DNA of 64,000 nucleotides from the NCBI GenBank assembly GCA_947501105.1, contig CANMUP010000002.1, forward strand, positions 124,001 through 188,000, written 5' to 3'. Under the pieces are notes generated by a model, which saw only the letters and a list, made by a program, of their open reading frames with translations, searched no databases and was not told the origin of the DNA. Source of the stretch: an uncultured Flaviramulus sp. GTDB taxonomy: Bacteria; Bacteroidota; Bacteroidia; Flavobacteriales; Flavobacteriaceae. Shown one piece after another: positions 53,692 to 62,245 of the stretch; the first letter of the stretch is position 1, and each line of letters starts with the position of its first letter. The position numbers and the translations under genes were made by a program.

Positions 53692-55578
53692 TTAAATTTT
53701 AAAATAATCTATATAATTCTGTAAATCTTTATCGCCACGCCCTGATAAACTCACTACAATTACATCGTCGGGGTTAAAAGTTCTTTGTTCAAAAATGGCT
53801 AGTGCATGCGAACTTTCAATAGCTGGAATAATACCTTCTAATTCACATAATTTTAAACCAGCTTTCATAGCGTCATCATCGGTAATTGCCATAAATTCTG
53901 CACGCCCCGTTTTACATAAGTGTGCATGCATGGGGCCAACTCCAGGGTAATCTAAACCAGCCGAAATAGAATAAGGCTCGGTTATTTGTCCATCATCTGT
54001 TTGCATTAATAATGTTTTACAACCATGAATGATACCTTCTTTTCCTAAAACAGAAGTGGCCGCACTTTCACCAGAATCAACTCCTAAACCTGCTGCTTCT
54101 ACCGCAATGATTCCAACATTTTCTTCATGTAAATAATGATAATATGTTCCAGCAGCGTTACTTCCACCACCAATACAAGCTACCACATAATCAGGATTTT
54201 CTCTGCCTTCCTGCTCTTTTAACTGCCATTTAATTTCTTCTGAAATAACCGATTGAAATTTGGTTACCATATCAGGATATGGATGTGGACCAATGGCTGA
54301 ACCTATAATATAGTGCGTGTTTACAGGATTATTAATCCAATCTCTAATCGCTTCGTTAGTTGCATCTTTTAAAGTACGACTACCAGATAATGCAGGTACA
54401 ACTTTAGCTCCGAGCATTTTCATTCTTGCAACGTTTGGCGCTTGACGTGCTATATCAATTTCTCCCATATAGACAATACACTCTAACCCCATTAAGGCAC
54501 AAACTGTAGCTGTAGCCACACCATGTTGCCCTGCGCCAGTTTCGGCAATAATTCTAGTTTTACCTAAACGTTTGGCCATAAGGATTTGACCAATAGTATT
54601 ATTTATTTTATGAGCACCTGTATGATTTAAATCTTCGCGTTTTAAATAAATTTTGGTGTTATATTTTTCAGAAAGACGCTTTGCAAAATAAAGAGGAGAA
54701 GGACGACCTACATAATCTTTAAGTAATTGATCGAACTCTTTTTTAAAATCGGGTTCAGCCATTACTTTTAAATAGTTTTGGCGTAACTCTTCTACGTTTG
54801 GATAAAGCATTTCTGGTATAAAAGCACCTCCAAATTCACCATAATAGCCTTTTTTGTTTACGTTGTAATTCATGATGTTATTACTCAGTTTGTTTTTAAA
54901 TTCTTTTAAATCTTCAATTTTTTTTAACCCAGGTTCTATTTCAAATTTGCTATTTACATCAATAGCATAGCAGTATTTTGAAGCCTTACTTTTTTGGAAT
55001 GCTTTTATATCATCAATTTGATTAATGCCAATTCCACCACTTAAAAAGAAAGGTTTTGTTGATGGGTAGTTATTTAAAACATTCCAATCAAATGTATATC
55101 CGTTTCCACCAGGTAACTTACCTTTTGTGTCAAATAAATAATAGTCACAAACACTTTCATAAGGCTTTAAAACATCAAAATTGAATTTGTCCTTGATAGA
55201 AAAGACTTTGATGATTTCTAGCTTGTCATTGGGATACTTTTTTTCAAAGTCGTGGCAATCTGTTTTTTTTGAAGAGATTACCACGTCGCTTAGCTCCTCG
55301 TAATGACGTTTAAGTTTCAAGCAATACTCAGGTGATTCATTTCCGTGTAATTGAACCGCTTGTAAATTGTGTTTACTAACCTTTTCGAGAACAAAGTTTA
55401 ATTCTGCATCAACAAAAACCCCAGTTTTTTTAATGACTTTTGGTAATTCAGGTATACACTCAGTATCAAAGTTTCTGATAGATTTCTCATAAAATATAAA
55501 CCCAAGATAGTCTGGTTGCAATGCTGCAACTTGATTCATGTTATCTTGATATTTCATACCACAAACTTTCAGCTTCAT
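53692..55578 (-). CDS. trpFB: Fused phosphoribosylanthranilate isomerase - tryptophan synthase beta chain
   Basis: 628 residues in one open frame. Residues 1-235 are TrpF ((beta/alpha)8: [10 protein letters not shown] with catalytic Cys, [29 protein letters not shown] with catalytic Asp, [12 protein letters not shown]). Residues 236-628 are a full TrpB of 393 residues starting [16 protein letters not shown], with PLP Lys in HKINNT and GGGSNAAG for phosphate binding. TrpF carries about 20 extra residues (91-110) coming from a palindromic DNA element. There is no linker. Out-of-frame tandem stops lie just before the TrpB Met. A separate TrpF or TrpB is not seen in the window. Confidence 0.9.
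   Translation of the reverse strand: MKLKVCGMKYQDNMNQVAALQPDYLGFIFYEKSIRNFDTECIPELPKVIKKTGVFVDAELNFVLEKVSKHNLQAVQLHGNESPEYCLKLKRHYEELSDVVISSKKTDCHDFEKKYPNDKLEIIKVFSIKDKFNFDVLKPYESVCDYYLFDTKGKLPGGNGYTFDWNVLNNYPSTKPFFLSGGIGINQIDDIKAFQKSKASKYCYAIDVNSKFEIEPGLKKIEDLKEFKNKLSNNIMNYNVNKKGYYGEFGGAFIPEMLYPNVEELRQNYLKVMAEPDFKKEFDQLLKDYVGRPSPLYFAKRLSEKYNTKIYLKREDLNHTGAHKINNTIGQILMAKRLGKTRIIAETGAGQHGVATATVCALMGLECIVYMGEIDIARQAPNVARMKMLGAKVVPALSGSRTLKDATNEAIRDWINNPVNTHYIIGSAIGPHPYPDMVTKFQSVISEEIKWQLKEQEGRENPDYVVACIGGGSNAAGTYYHYLHEENVGIIAVEAAGLGVDSGESAATSVLGKEGIIHGCKTLLMQTDDGQITEPYSISAGLDYPGVGPMHAHLCKTGRAEFMAITDDDAMKAGLKLCELEGIIPAIESSHALAIFEQRTFNPDDVIVVSLSGRGDKDLQNYIDYFKI
55249..55308 (-). repeat. REP-like palindromic element translated inside trpF
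   Basis: On the minus strand it begins CGTCATTACGAGGAG, continues CTAAGCGACGTGGTAATCT, a run of A, and ends CAGATTGCCACGAC; the arms GACGTGGTAATCT and AGATTGCCACGAC pair. It is the GTCATTGCGAGGAG element known from many Bacteroidota intergenic regions. It encodes about residues 91-110 ([20 protein letters not shown]). A related copy is at 36848-36886. Confidence 0.8.
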
Positions 55579-56360
55579 CCTTCTAAAGTTTTAATGAACT
55601 CTGTCGCATTAGCTCCTGGATTATCAGTTTTCATAAAATTTTCTCCTATTAAAAAGCCTTGATAGCCGTATGGTTGTAATTCTTTGATAGATTCGATATT
55701 ACTTATGCCGCTTTCTGAGACTTTTACAAAGTCATCAGGAATAAGGCCACTTAAACTTTTACTAGTTTCTAAACTAACATCAAACGTTTTTAAATTTCTA
55801 TTATTTACACCTAGCATATCTAAACTTGGCATAATAGATTTGTGCAATTCTTCTTCGTTATGAACTTCTAAAAGCACATTTAAATTTAGACTTTGGGCAA
55901 ATTCAGAATACATTTTTATTTCTTCTCTTGAAAGAATTGCGGCAATTAATAAAATGACATCAGCACCATAAGCCTTTGCTTCTAACAATTGATATTCATC
56001 TATAATAAACTCTTTTCTTAATAATGGTAAATTACAACTTGCTCTTGCTGTTAATAAATCGTCTAGTGAACCTCCAAAGTATTTACCATCTGTTAAAACA
56101 GACATGCCACATACACCTGCGTTTTCATAGCCTTTTGCTACATCTTGAACGTTAAGTGTGTTATTAATTACTGATTTTGATGGTGAACGCCTTTTGTGTT
56201 CTGCAATAATTCCTGATTTGCTGTTTCGTAAGTTATTTGCAAGCGAAACTGTTGCTCTTTCAAATAAAACGGATTGTTCTAGTTGAGAAACAGGAATTAG
56301 ACTTTTTCTAAGTTCAACTTCCTTGCGTTTATCTAATGTTATTTTGTCTAAAATGTTCAT
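55575..56360 (-). CDS. trpC: Indole-3-glycerol phosphate synthase
   Basis: 261 residues. TIM barrel with [15 protein letters not shown] (catalytic Lys and Glu region), [50 protein letters not shown] and SESGISN. Stand-alone TrpC, not fused to TrpF as in enterics. Overlaps the trpF-trpB start by 4 bp. Confidence 0.96.
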   Translation of the reverse strand: MNILDKITLDKRKEVELRKSLIPVSQLEQSVLFERATVSLANNLRNSKSGIIAEHKRRSPSKSVINNTLNVQDVAKGYENAGVCGMSVLTDGKYFGGSLDDLLTARASCNLPLLRKEFIIDEYQLLEAKAYGADVILLIAAILSREEIKMYSEFAQSLNLNVLLEVHNEEELHKSIMPSLDMLGVNNRNLKTFDVSLETSKSLSGLIPDDFVKVSESGISNIESIKELQPYGYQGFLIGENFMKTDNPGANATEFIKTLEG

Positions 56361-56372
56361 TTTTATAATTTA

Positions 56373-56540
56373 TTTCTGTTCATTTTGTCTTGATACAAAA
56401 CGAACCAAAAAATCAATTCAATCTGAGGAAATTCCTGCGGAACACTCGCTTTCGGAATTACGTGCTTGAAGCTACGCTTCGCATCTCCATCCCTTCGCTC
56501 ATTATTTCTGCAGATTGATGATTCCGACCGTGTCGGAAAT
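56373..56540. repeat. Intergenic repeat family 3, copy b
   Basis: TTTCTGTTCATTTTGTCTTG, AAAACGAACC, then GCTTGAAGCTACGCTTCGCA and a closing TTCCGAC/GTCGGAA-type hairpin. It lies between trpD and trpC. Nothing else is recognisable up to the trpD stop at 56647. Confidence 0.8.
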
Positions 56541-56646
56541 AGGGTCTTTCATTTTTACTATTGTTCTTGTTAATCCCAATTGTTCTTTTCTGTTTAATTT
56601 TTAATTCTACAATCACTGTTAACAGAGAACTGTGACTGAAAACTTT

Positions 56647-57639
56647 TTATTTACTTAACTCAATCAATTTATCTAAACTTGCTTTTCCTTTTCCTGAAAA
56701 CAACGATTCTTTTGCTATTTCAAATCCTTTTTGATGCGAAATTTGCTTTGTGGTTGCTATAGCTAATCCTGCATTGGCACAAACTACATTGTTTTGTGCT
56801 TCTGTCCCTTTTCCGCTAATAATATCAACAAATATGTTTGCGGCATCTTTAACTGTGTCTCCTCCAAAAATGGCGTCTTGTTTAATTTTATTGAGCCCTA
56901 AATCTTCCGGTGACAACAATTTTTCAGTATGATTGGAAACGATTTTTGCTTTTCCTGTTAATGAAATTTCATCATAGCCATCTAAGGCATAAACAATATT
57001 ATAGTTCGTTTCCGTGTTTTGATATATAAAACTATATAATCGTAAAAGTTCTAAACTAAAAACGCCTAACATTTGGTTTTTTGGAAATGAAGGGTTAACC
57101 AAAGGGCCCAACATGTTGAAAAAGGTCTTAACTCCTAATTCTCGCCTGATAGGAGCTACATTTTTCATAGCTGGGTGAAATAATGGTGCGTGTAATATGC
57201 ATATGCCAGCTTTATCTAGGCAACGTTTTAAAAAATCTTCATTGTTGGAAAATTTTACTCCTAAGTGTTCCATAACATTTGATGAACCAGAAGTTGATGA
57301 CACACCATAGTTACCATGTTTAGAAACATTAACACCAGCACCTGCTGTAATAAAGGATGATAGAGTAGAGATGTTGAACGTGTTTTTGCCATCACCACCT
57401 GTACCAACTATATCTACAGCGTTAAAATCGTTGAGGTTTATGGATACACAAAGCTCTAAAAGAGCATCCCTAAAGCCTTTTAATTCTTCTATGGTAATAC
57501 TTCGCATCATGAAAACAGATAGGAAGCATGTTATTTGACTTGGGTTATACATATCATTTGAGATATTAACTATAACCTGTTTTGCCTCCTCACTTGAGAT
57601 GGTTTCGTGATTTATAAGTCTATTTAGTATATTTTTCAT
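56647..57639 (-). CDS. trpD: Anthranilate phosphoribosyltransferase
   Basis: 330 residues. PRPP loop DIVGTGGDGKNTFNIST, KHGNYGVSSTSGSSNVMEHLG and FHPAMKNVAPIRRELGVKTFFNMLGPLVNP are complete. A single-domain TrpD not fused to TrpG. It is separated from trpG by 362 bp of repeats. Confidence 0.96.
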   Translation of the reverse strand: MKNILNRLINHETISSEEAKQVIVNISNDMYNPSQITCFLSVFMMRSITIEELKGFRDALLELCVSINLNDFNAVDIVGTGGDGKNTFNISTLSSFITAGAGVNVSKHGNYGVSSTSGSSNVMEHLGVKFSNNEDFLKRCLDKAGICILHAPLFHPAMKNVAPIRRELGVKTFFNMLGPLVNPSFPKNQMLGVFSLELLRLYSFIYQNTETNYNIVYALDGYDEISLTGKAKIVSNHTEKLLSPEDLGLNKIKQDAIFGGDTVKDAANIFVDIISGKGTEAQNNVVCANAGLAIATTKQISHQKGFEIAKESLFSGKGKASLDKLIELSK

Positions 57640-57644
57640 TTTAT

Positions 57645-57905
57645 TTATTTCTGCGAAGGCAGGAATCTTCTTTAAATTATACTTTTTTTATTTCTGTTCA
57701 TTTTGTCTTGATACACTATTTATTTTGGAATATCTAGTAGACATTCCAAAATAAATACAAAACCAAAAAATCAAGTTCAAGTCGAGGGATTTTTCAGTAA
57801 AAACTGAAAACCGATTTGAAAACTCCGCGTCGAACTGCGTTCTCCTGTTCTCGGAGCTTTTCTTCATCTATTCTACGCCTTGACAATCAATTCTGTGAAT
57901 TGAAT
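57645..57905. repeat. Intergenic repeat family 3, copy c, with a nested insertion
   Basis: Carries the TTTCTGCG..GGCAGGAATC hairpin, the TTTCTGTTCATTTTGTCTTG core (57691) and a long tail (AAGTCGAGG, CAGTAAAAACTG, CCGCGTCGAACT, GGAGCTTTTCTTCATC). It matches copy d nearly base for base except for an inverted repeat inserted at 57716-57757. The rest of the gap to trpG at 58001 is AT-rich with no clear feature. Confidence 0.8.
57717..57757. repeat. Inverted-repeat insertion inside copy c
   Basis: TATTTATTTTGGAAT (57717-57731) and its exact complement (57743-57757) around an 11-base loop. It splits the sequence GATACA/AAACGAACC that is continuous in copies a, b and d. Confidence 0.8.
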
Positions 57906-58001
57906 AAGGATTTGACTTTCTTTTATGTATGTTATTTTAATCATTTCTTGTTTTTTTCAATCGAATAAGCACTGTTTACTGCCACTGACTGAATACTGCT
58001 A

Positions 58002-58568
58002 CTAATTATTCACCCAATTTTCTAATATTTTCTTCCCATCTGGAGTCAATACTGATTCTGGATGGTATTGCACACCTCTAACATCGTATATTTTATGTCT
58101 TAAAGACATGACTTGCCCATTGACATCAAAAGAAGTGGCTTCTAAACTATCTGGTAATTCTGGATTTACAACCCACGAGTGGTAACGTCCAACTTCAATA
58201 TTTTTGTCTAAACCTTTGAAAATGTATTCGTCATTAACACTTAAAGTTACATTAGTTGCAACGCCATGATAAACATCGTCTAAATTGATTAGTGAGCCTC
58301 CAAAAACTTCGCCTATGGCTTGTTGCCCTAGACATACTCCTAGAATGCTTTTCGTAGGTGCGTATTTTTTTATAATAGCCTTTAGTAAACCTGCTTCATC
58401 TGGAATTCCAGGACCTGGCGATAATACAATTTTATTAAAAGGTTCAACGTCTTCTAAAGCTAATTTATCGTTTCTAACAACGGTTACATTGCAGTTTAAA
58501 TCTTCTAAATAATGTACAAGATTATAAGTGAAACTATCGTAATTGTCTATAACTAATACTTTCTTCAT
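58002..58568 (-). CDS. trpG: Anthranilate synthase glutamine amidotransferase
   Basis: 188 residues, class I amidotransferase. Catalytic Cys in LGVCLGQQAIGEVFGG, His and Glu in GVQYHPESVLT, DNYDSFTYNLVHYL at the start. Supplies ammonia to TrpE; could also serve PabB. A CATTCCTGCG hairpin repeat sits 6 bp upstream of its ATG. Confidence 0.95.
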   Translation of the reverse strand: MKKVLVIDNYDSFTYNLVHYLEDLNCNVTVVRNDKLALEDVEPFNKIVLSPGPGIPDEAGLLKAIIKKYAPTKSILGVCLGQQAIGEVFGGSLINLDDVYHGVATNVTLSVNDEYIFKGLDKNIEVGRYHSWVVNPELPDSLEATSFDVNGQVMSLRHKIYDVRGVQYHPESVLTPDGKKILENWVNN

Positions 58569-58573
58569 CTTTT

Positions 58574-58800
58574 TGTCATTCCTGCGTAGGCAGGAATCTA
58601 TTTTTAGTTAATCTTTTTATATTTCTGTTCATTTTGTCTTGATACAAAACGAACCAAAAAATCAAGTTCAAGTCGAGGAATTTTTCAGTAAAAACTGAAA
58701 ACCGATTTGAAAACTCCGCGTCGAACTTTAGTTCTCCTGTTCCCGGAGCTTTTCTTCATCTATTCTGCGCCTTGGCATTCAATTCTGCGAATTGATTTGG
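58574..58800. repeat. Intergenic repeat family 3, copy d
   Basis: CATTCCTGCG...GCAGGAATC hairpin (about 58574-58598), core TTTCTGTTCATTTTGTCTTG at 58622, uninterrupted GATACAAAACGAACC, and the same long tail as copy c down to GCGAATTGA. It separates trpE and trpG together with a family 2 repeat. Confidence 0.8.
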
Positions 58801-58861
58801 GGCTTTACTATTTGCTATTCTTTTTCTAATGCCAAATTTATTTTTTTATTAATTCTTAAAC

Positions 58862-58939
58862 TGCGTTAGGGATTGAGCGATTGTTGGAGCTCCTCTTTTT
58901 GAGAGCGACTCGTGAAAGCCCGACCCTTGTGGTAACGCC
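58862..58939 (-). repeat. Palindromic repeat, family 2, copy 3
   Basis: On the minus strand GGCGTTACCACAAGGGTCGG to CAATCCCTAACGCAG, 78 bp. It begins 6 bp after the trpE stop, the same position and polarity as copies 1 and 2 behind their genes. Confidence 0.8.
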
Positions 58940-58945
58940 ATAATT

Positions 58946-60352
58946 TTAAATATCTTCTGCTAATTTAATAGCTTTAGTTAATGCTCCTAATTTATTATAA
59001 ACTTCTTGTAATTCGCTTTTTTGGTCAGATTTTGAAACCAATCCTGCGCCGGCTTGCCAATTGAGTTTGTAATCTTTACTTAAAAACGTACGAATCATAA
59101 TGGCATGGTTAAAATTGCCGTCAAAATCCATAAAACCAATAGCGCCGCCATAGAAGGCACGACTTGTTTTTTCGTATTTCTCTATAAGTTGCATGGCTCT
59201 GTGTTTTGGCGCACCACTTAAAGTCCCTGCAGGAAAGGTGTCTGCTACAACTTGCATGGTTGAAGTCTTTTTATGTTTTTGTCCAGTAACTTTACTTACT
59301 AAATGAATAACGTGTGAAAAGAATTGAACTTCACGATAAGTTACCACTTTTACGTCGCTCCCATGTCTGCTTAAATCGTTTCTTGCTAAATCGACCAACA
59401 TAACATGTTCAGCATTTTCCTTATCATCATTTTTAAGCTTTTCGGCTAAAACTTCATCTTGTTGCTCGTCACCGGTTCTTTTAAATGTTCCTGCAATTGG
59501 ATGAATTTCGGCTAAACCATCATCTACAATAAGTTGTGCTTCTGGCGAGCTTCCAAATATTTTAAAATCGCCATAATCAAAATAGAATAGATAGGGCGAG
59601 GGGTTAATGCTTCTTAAAGCACGATAAATATTAAAATCGTCTCCTGTATATTCTTGAGAGAAACGTCTTGATAGTACCAATTGAAAAACATCTCCGCGTT
59701 GACAATGTTTTCTGGCTACTTCAACATGTTCTCTAAACTCATCATCAGTTAAATTAGATTTAATATCGCCTTTTGAACTGAAATTATATGAGGCAAAATT
59801 TTGAACATTAATTAATTTATCTATTTCATCAATGTTATTGGGGGTTCCATCATAACAATGTGCAAAAATATAAGCCTCGTTTTTAAAGTGATTAATCGCT
59901 ATTATGTTTTGATAAACTGCGTAATACATATCTGGAATAACTACAGAATCATCTTTTTTGCTAATTTCGACATCTTCAAAATACCTTACAGCATCATAAG
60001 CAGTATAACCAAAAATACCATTATTAATGAATTTGAAATTTTCTTCAGATTTAGCATCAAAACGTTTAGTGAAATTATGAATTTCGTTTGCAACATTGAT
60101 ATCTTTAGTGATGTCTAATGAAGTGGTACTTCCATCTGGAAACGTTTCTGAAATCACTTCGTTTTCAACCTTTATTGAAGCAATCGGGTTAAAACATATA
60201 TAAGAAAAGTTTTTATGACTTCTGTGATAATCACCACTTTCTAACAAAATACTGTTTGGGTATTTATCACGTATTTTATAATAAACAGTAACAGGAGTAA
60301 TAGTATCTGTTAATATTTTTTTGTGATGTGTGTATAAACTATATGTTTTCAT
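58946..60352 (-). CDS. trpE: Anthranilate synthase component I
   Basis: 468 residues. N-terminal LLESGDYHRSHKN is the feedback-inhibition (tryptophan-binding) LLES motif; the C-terminal chorismate-binding domain has FQLVLSRRFSQEY, IHPIAGTFKRTGDE, LVDLARNDLSRHG and PAGTLSGAPKHRAM. Together with TrpG it makes anthranilate. First enzyme gene of the operon; the terminator hairpin of the leader ends 15 bp upstream of its start. Confidence 0.96.
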   Translation of the reverse strand: MKTYSLYTHHKKILTDTITPVTVYYKIRDKYPNSILLESGDYHRSHKNFSYICFNPIASIKVENEVISETFPDGSTTSLDITKDINVANEIHNFTKRFDAKSEENFKFINNGIFGYTAYDAVRYFEDVEISKKDDSVVIPDMYYAVYQNIIAINHFKNEAYIFAHCYDGTPNNIDEIDKLINVQNFASYNFSSKGDIKSNLTDDEFREHVEVARKHCQRGDVFQLVLSRRFSQEYTGDDFNIYRALRSINPSPYLFYFDYGDFKIFGSSPEAQLIVDDGLAEIHPIAGTFKRTGDEQQDEVLAEKLKNDDKENAEHVMLVDLARNDLSRHGSDVKVVTYREVQFFSHVIHLVSKVTGQKHKKTSTMQVVADTFPAGTLSGAPKHRAMQLIEKYEKTSRAFYGGAIGFMDFDGNFNHAIMIRTFLSKDYKLNWQAGAGLVSKSDQKSELQEVYNKLGALTKAIKLAEDI

Positions 60353-60367
60353 AAGTTTGATATAAAA

Positions 60368-60397
60368 AAAAGGCTTGTCGTGAATGACAAGCCTTTT
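60368..60397 (-). terminator. trp attenuator terminator
   Basis: On the minus strand AAAAGGCTTGTC (60397-60386), loop ATTCAC, GACAAGCCTTTT (60379-60368), then a continuous U run down to 60364. Perfect 12-bp stem. It stands between the leader peptide and trpE, so it would stop transcription before the structural genes. Confidence 0.92.
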
Positions 60398-60442
60398 GGA
60401 TATTTTTAGTTTTAAATATACTAGGTTTTTACTTCACGAAGA

Positions 60443-60490
60443 TTAGTTTCGAAAGCACCACCACCAAGTATTGTTTAAAATTATGTTCAT
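60443..60490 (-). CDS. trpL: trp leader peptide
   Basis: Fifteen codons, MNIILNNTWWWCFRN-stop, with three consecutive TGG codons at 60466-60458. It starts 12 nt or so downstream of the predicted transcription start and ends 46 nt before the terminator hairpin. Three Trp codons in a 15-residue frame directly ahead of trpE are diagnostic of ribosome-mediated attenuation: stalling at the Trp codons should favour an alternative RNA fold. Confidence 0.88.
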   Translation of the reverse strand: MNIILNNTWWWCFRN

Positions 60491-60508
60491 TTTTTGTTTT
60501 TAACTGCT

Positions 60509-60539
60509 CAAATATAGAAATGAAAATATAACTAAACAA
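60509..60539 (-). promoter_or_regulatory. Promoter of the trp operon
   Basis: Minus strand: TTG (60539-60537), 20-base spacer, TATATTTG (60516-60509), an exact TAnnTTTG element with near-ideal spacing. Transcription would start at about 60502, just before trpL. Confidence 0.7.
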
Positions 60540-60615
60540 AAGTTTAGTGTATTTTTTAATTAAAAGTTTGTTAAACTGTAATATTAGCAACAAACTATTA
60601 ATTAATTTTATACTT

Positions 60616-61164
60616 ATGAAATTTAAAGTAATAATTATTGCAATACTATTAGCATTTAGTTGCGCTAAAAGAAATAAAAAAACCGAAGTTGCTATTGATA
60701 CTACTAGTAAAAAAGAAGTATTAAGTAAAAATAATATAGTAAACCTAGATTTAGAAGTTTACGATTATAAAGGTTTTGAGAAGTTTTTAAATAAAAAAGA
60801 TGGTAAAACTTACGTTATTAACTTTTGGGCAACATGGTGCGCACCTTGTATTAAGGAGTTGCCATATTTTGAAAAGTTAAATACAAAATACAATAATAAA
60901 AATGTTGAAGTTATATTGGTTAGTCTAGATTTTCCACATTTATACGAGTCTAAACTAAAACCATTTATAAAAGAGAAGCAATTAAAATCTAAAGTAATTG
61001 CCTTAGATGATGCAGATATGAATTCTTGGATTCCTAAGATAGACAAAAGTTGGTCTGGTTCTATCCCTGCAACGATTATTTATAATAAAGATGAGCGTAA
61101 GTTTTTCGAACAACCATTTACTTATGAAGAACTAGAAAGTGAAGTAAAAACATTCTTAAAATAA
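60616..61164 (+). CDS. TlpA-type thioredoxin-fold lipoprotein
   Basis: The start at 60616 (MKFKVIIIAILL) is chosen for its lipobox LLAFSCAK; the frame is open further to 60547. 182 residues. Thioredoxin-like domain with active site WATWCAPCIKE, then EVILVSLDFPH and the cis-Pro region GSIPATIIY. Thiol-disulfide reductase of the periplasm. Followed after 6 bp by another Trx-fold gene. Confidence 0.9.
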   Translation: MKFKVIIIAILLAFSCAKRNKKTEVAIDTTSKKEVLSKNNIVNLDLEVYDYKGFEKFLNKKDGKTYVINFWATWCAPCIKELPYFEKLNTKYNNKNVEVILVSLDFPHLYESKLKPFIKEKQLKSKVIALDDADMNSWIPKIDKSWSGSIPATIIYNKDERKFFEQPFTYEELESEVKTFLK

Positions 61165-61170
61165 AAGAAG

Positions 61171-61794
61171 ATGAAAACGAAAATTAAATTAATTACAACA
61201 TTAGTAATTGTTATGTGTGTAAGTGCATTTACAATTACGAATTCAAATAATAGTGACGATGGATACAAAATAGGTGATTTAGCTGAAGACTTTTCACTTA
61301 AAAACATTGATGAAAGCATGGTGTCTCTATCAGATTATAAGGATGCCAAAGGTTTTATTATCACATTTACTTGTAATACATGCCCTTATGCTGTTATGTA
61401 TGAAGATAGAATTATTGCATTAAATGAAAAGTATGCCAGTAAAGGCTATCCAGTAATTGCAATTATGCCAAATAATACAGATGCAAAACCAGGCGATAAT
61501 TTTAATGCTATGAAATCTAGAGCAAAAAGCAAAGGATTTACATTTCCGTATTTAATTGATGAAGAGCAAAGCGTATACCCAAAATTTGGTGCTACAAAAA
61601 CACCACACATATTTATTTTACAAAAAACAAGTAAAGGCAATGTTGTTAAATATATAGGAGCAATAGATGATAATTATAAGGATGCCTCATCAGTGAACAC
61701 TAAATATGTTGAAAATGCTATAGATGCTTTACTTAATGGAAAAGAAGTTAAGCAAACAGAAACGAGGGCTATTGGTTGCTCAATTAAAGCATAA
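61171..61794 (+). CDS. Exported peroxiredoxin-like (AhpC/TSA-Redoxin) protein
   Basis: 207 residues. Signal peptide (about 1-20), then a redoxin domain: LAEDFSLKNIDESMVSLSDYKDAKGFIITFTCNTCPYA with the CxxC pair CNTC, PNNTDAKPGDNF, and GATKTPHIFIL with cis-Pro. A C-terminal GCS cysteine is conserved-looking. Probably thiol peroxidase or disulfide carrier in the periplasm, paired with the TlpA-type protein. A terminator follows. Confidence 0.87.
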   Translation: MKTKIKLITTLVIVMCVSAFTITNSNNSDDGYKIGDLAEDFSLKNIDESMVSLSDYKDAKGFIITFTCNTCPYAVMYEDRIIALNEKYASKGYPVIAIMPNNTDAKPGDNFNAMKSRAKSKGFTFPYLIDEEQSVYPKFGATKTPHIFILQKTSKGNVVKYIGAIDDNYKDASSVNTKYVENAIDALLNGKEVKQTETRAIGCSIKA

Positions 61795-61829
61795 TAGCGA
61801 AGTGATTATTTTTGTGAAGATTAGAATTA

Positions 61830-61858
61830 AAAATCTGAAGTTTTATACTTCGGATTTT
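61830..61858 (+). terminator. Terminator behind the thioredoxin-fold pair
   Basis: AAAATCTGAAG pairs with CTTCGGATTTT (one G-U), loop about 7, T run after. 35 bp past the stop. Confidence 0.8.
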
Positions 61859-61885
61859 TTTAGATTATTATTTAATTAGATGTCT

Positions 61886-61893
61886 TAAATTTG
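61886..61893 (+). promoter_or_regulatory. Promoter -7 element of the rhodanese genes
   Basis: TAAATTTG, 24 bp ahead of the first rhodanese ATG; no clear TTG at -33. Confidence 0.5.
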
Positions 61894-61917
61894 TAAGCAT
61901 AAATTTAATTTTAAAAA

Positions 61918-62235
61918 ATGGAAAATTTAAGTCAAGAAGAATGGGTATCGCAATTAGAAAATGACGATAAAGCAGTTGTCATTGATGTAAGAACAGATAA
62001 TGAAGTAGCCGATGGAATTATTATTAATGCCATTCATATAGATATTTACAAGGGGCAAGAATTTGTTAATGAGATAGAAGAGCTTGACAAAGATAAAAAT
62101 TACTATGTGTATTGCAGGTCTGGTAATAGAAGCGGGCAAGCTTGTAATATTATGAATCAATTAGGGTTTGAAAATGCCTATAATCTAGAAGGGGGTATTT
62201 TAGAATGGGAAGGCGATCTTGTAGATTTAGATTAA
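61918..62235 (+). CDS. Single-domain rhodanese, cytosolic
   Basis: 105 residues. VVIDVRTDNEVADGIIINAIHIDI, then the active-site loop YCRSGNRSGQA with the catalytic Cys at about 66. No signal peptide. Sulfur transferase or thiol-redox partner. Ten bases ahead of a second, exported rhodanese. Confidence 0.93.
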   Translation: MENLSQEEWVSQLENDDKAVVIDVRTDNEVADGIIINAIHIDIYKGQEFVNEIEELDKDKNYYVYCRSGNRSGQACNIMNQLGFENAYNLEGGILEWEGDLVDLD

Positions 62236-62245
62236 AAATTATTGA

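Noticed and set aside
55249-55308. trpF insert as a sequencing artefact
   Set aside because: The inserted segment is a known repeat type with intact arms and keeps the reading frame; random error would not produce that.
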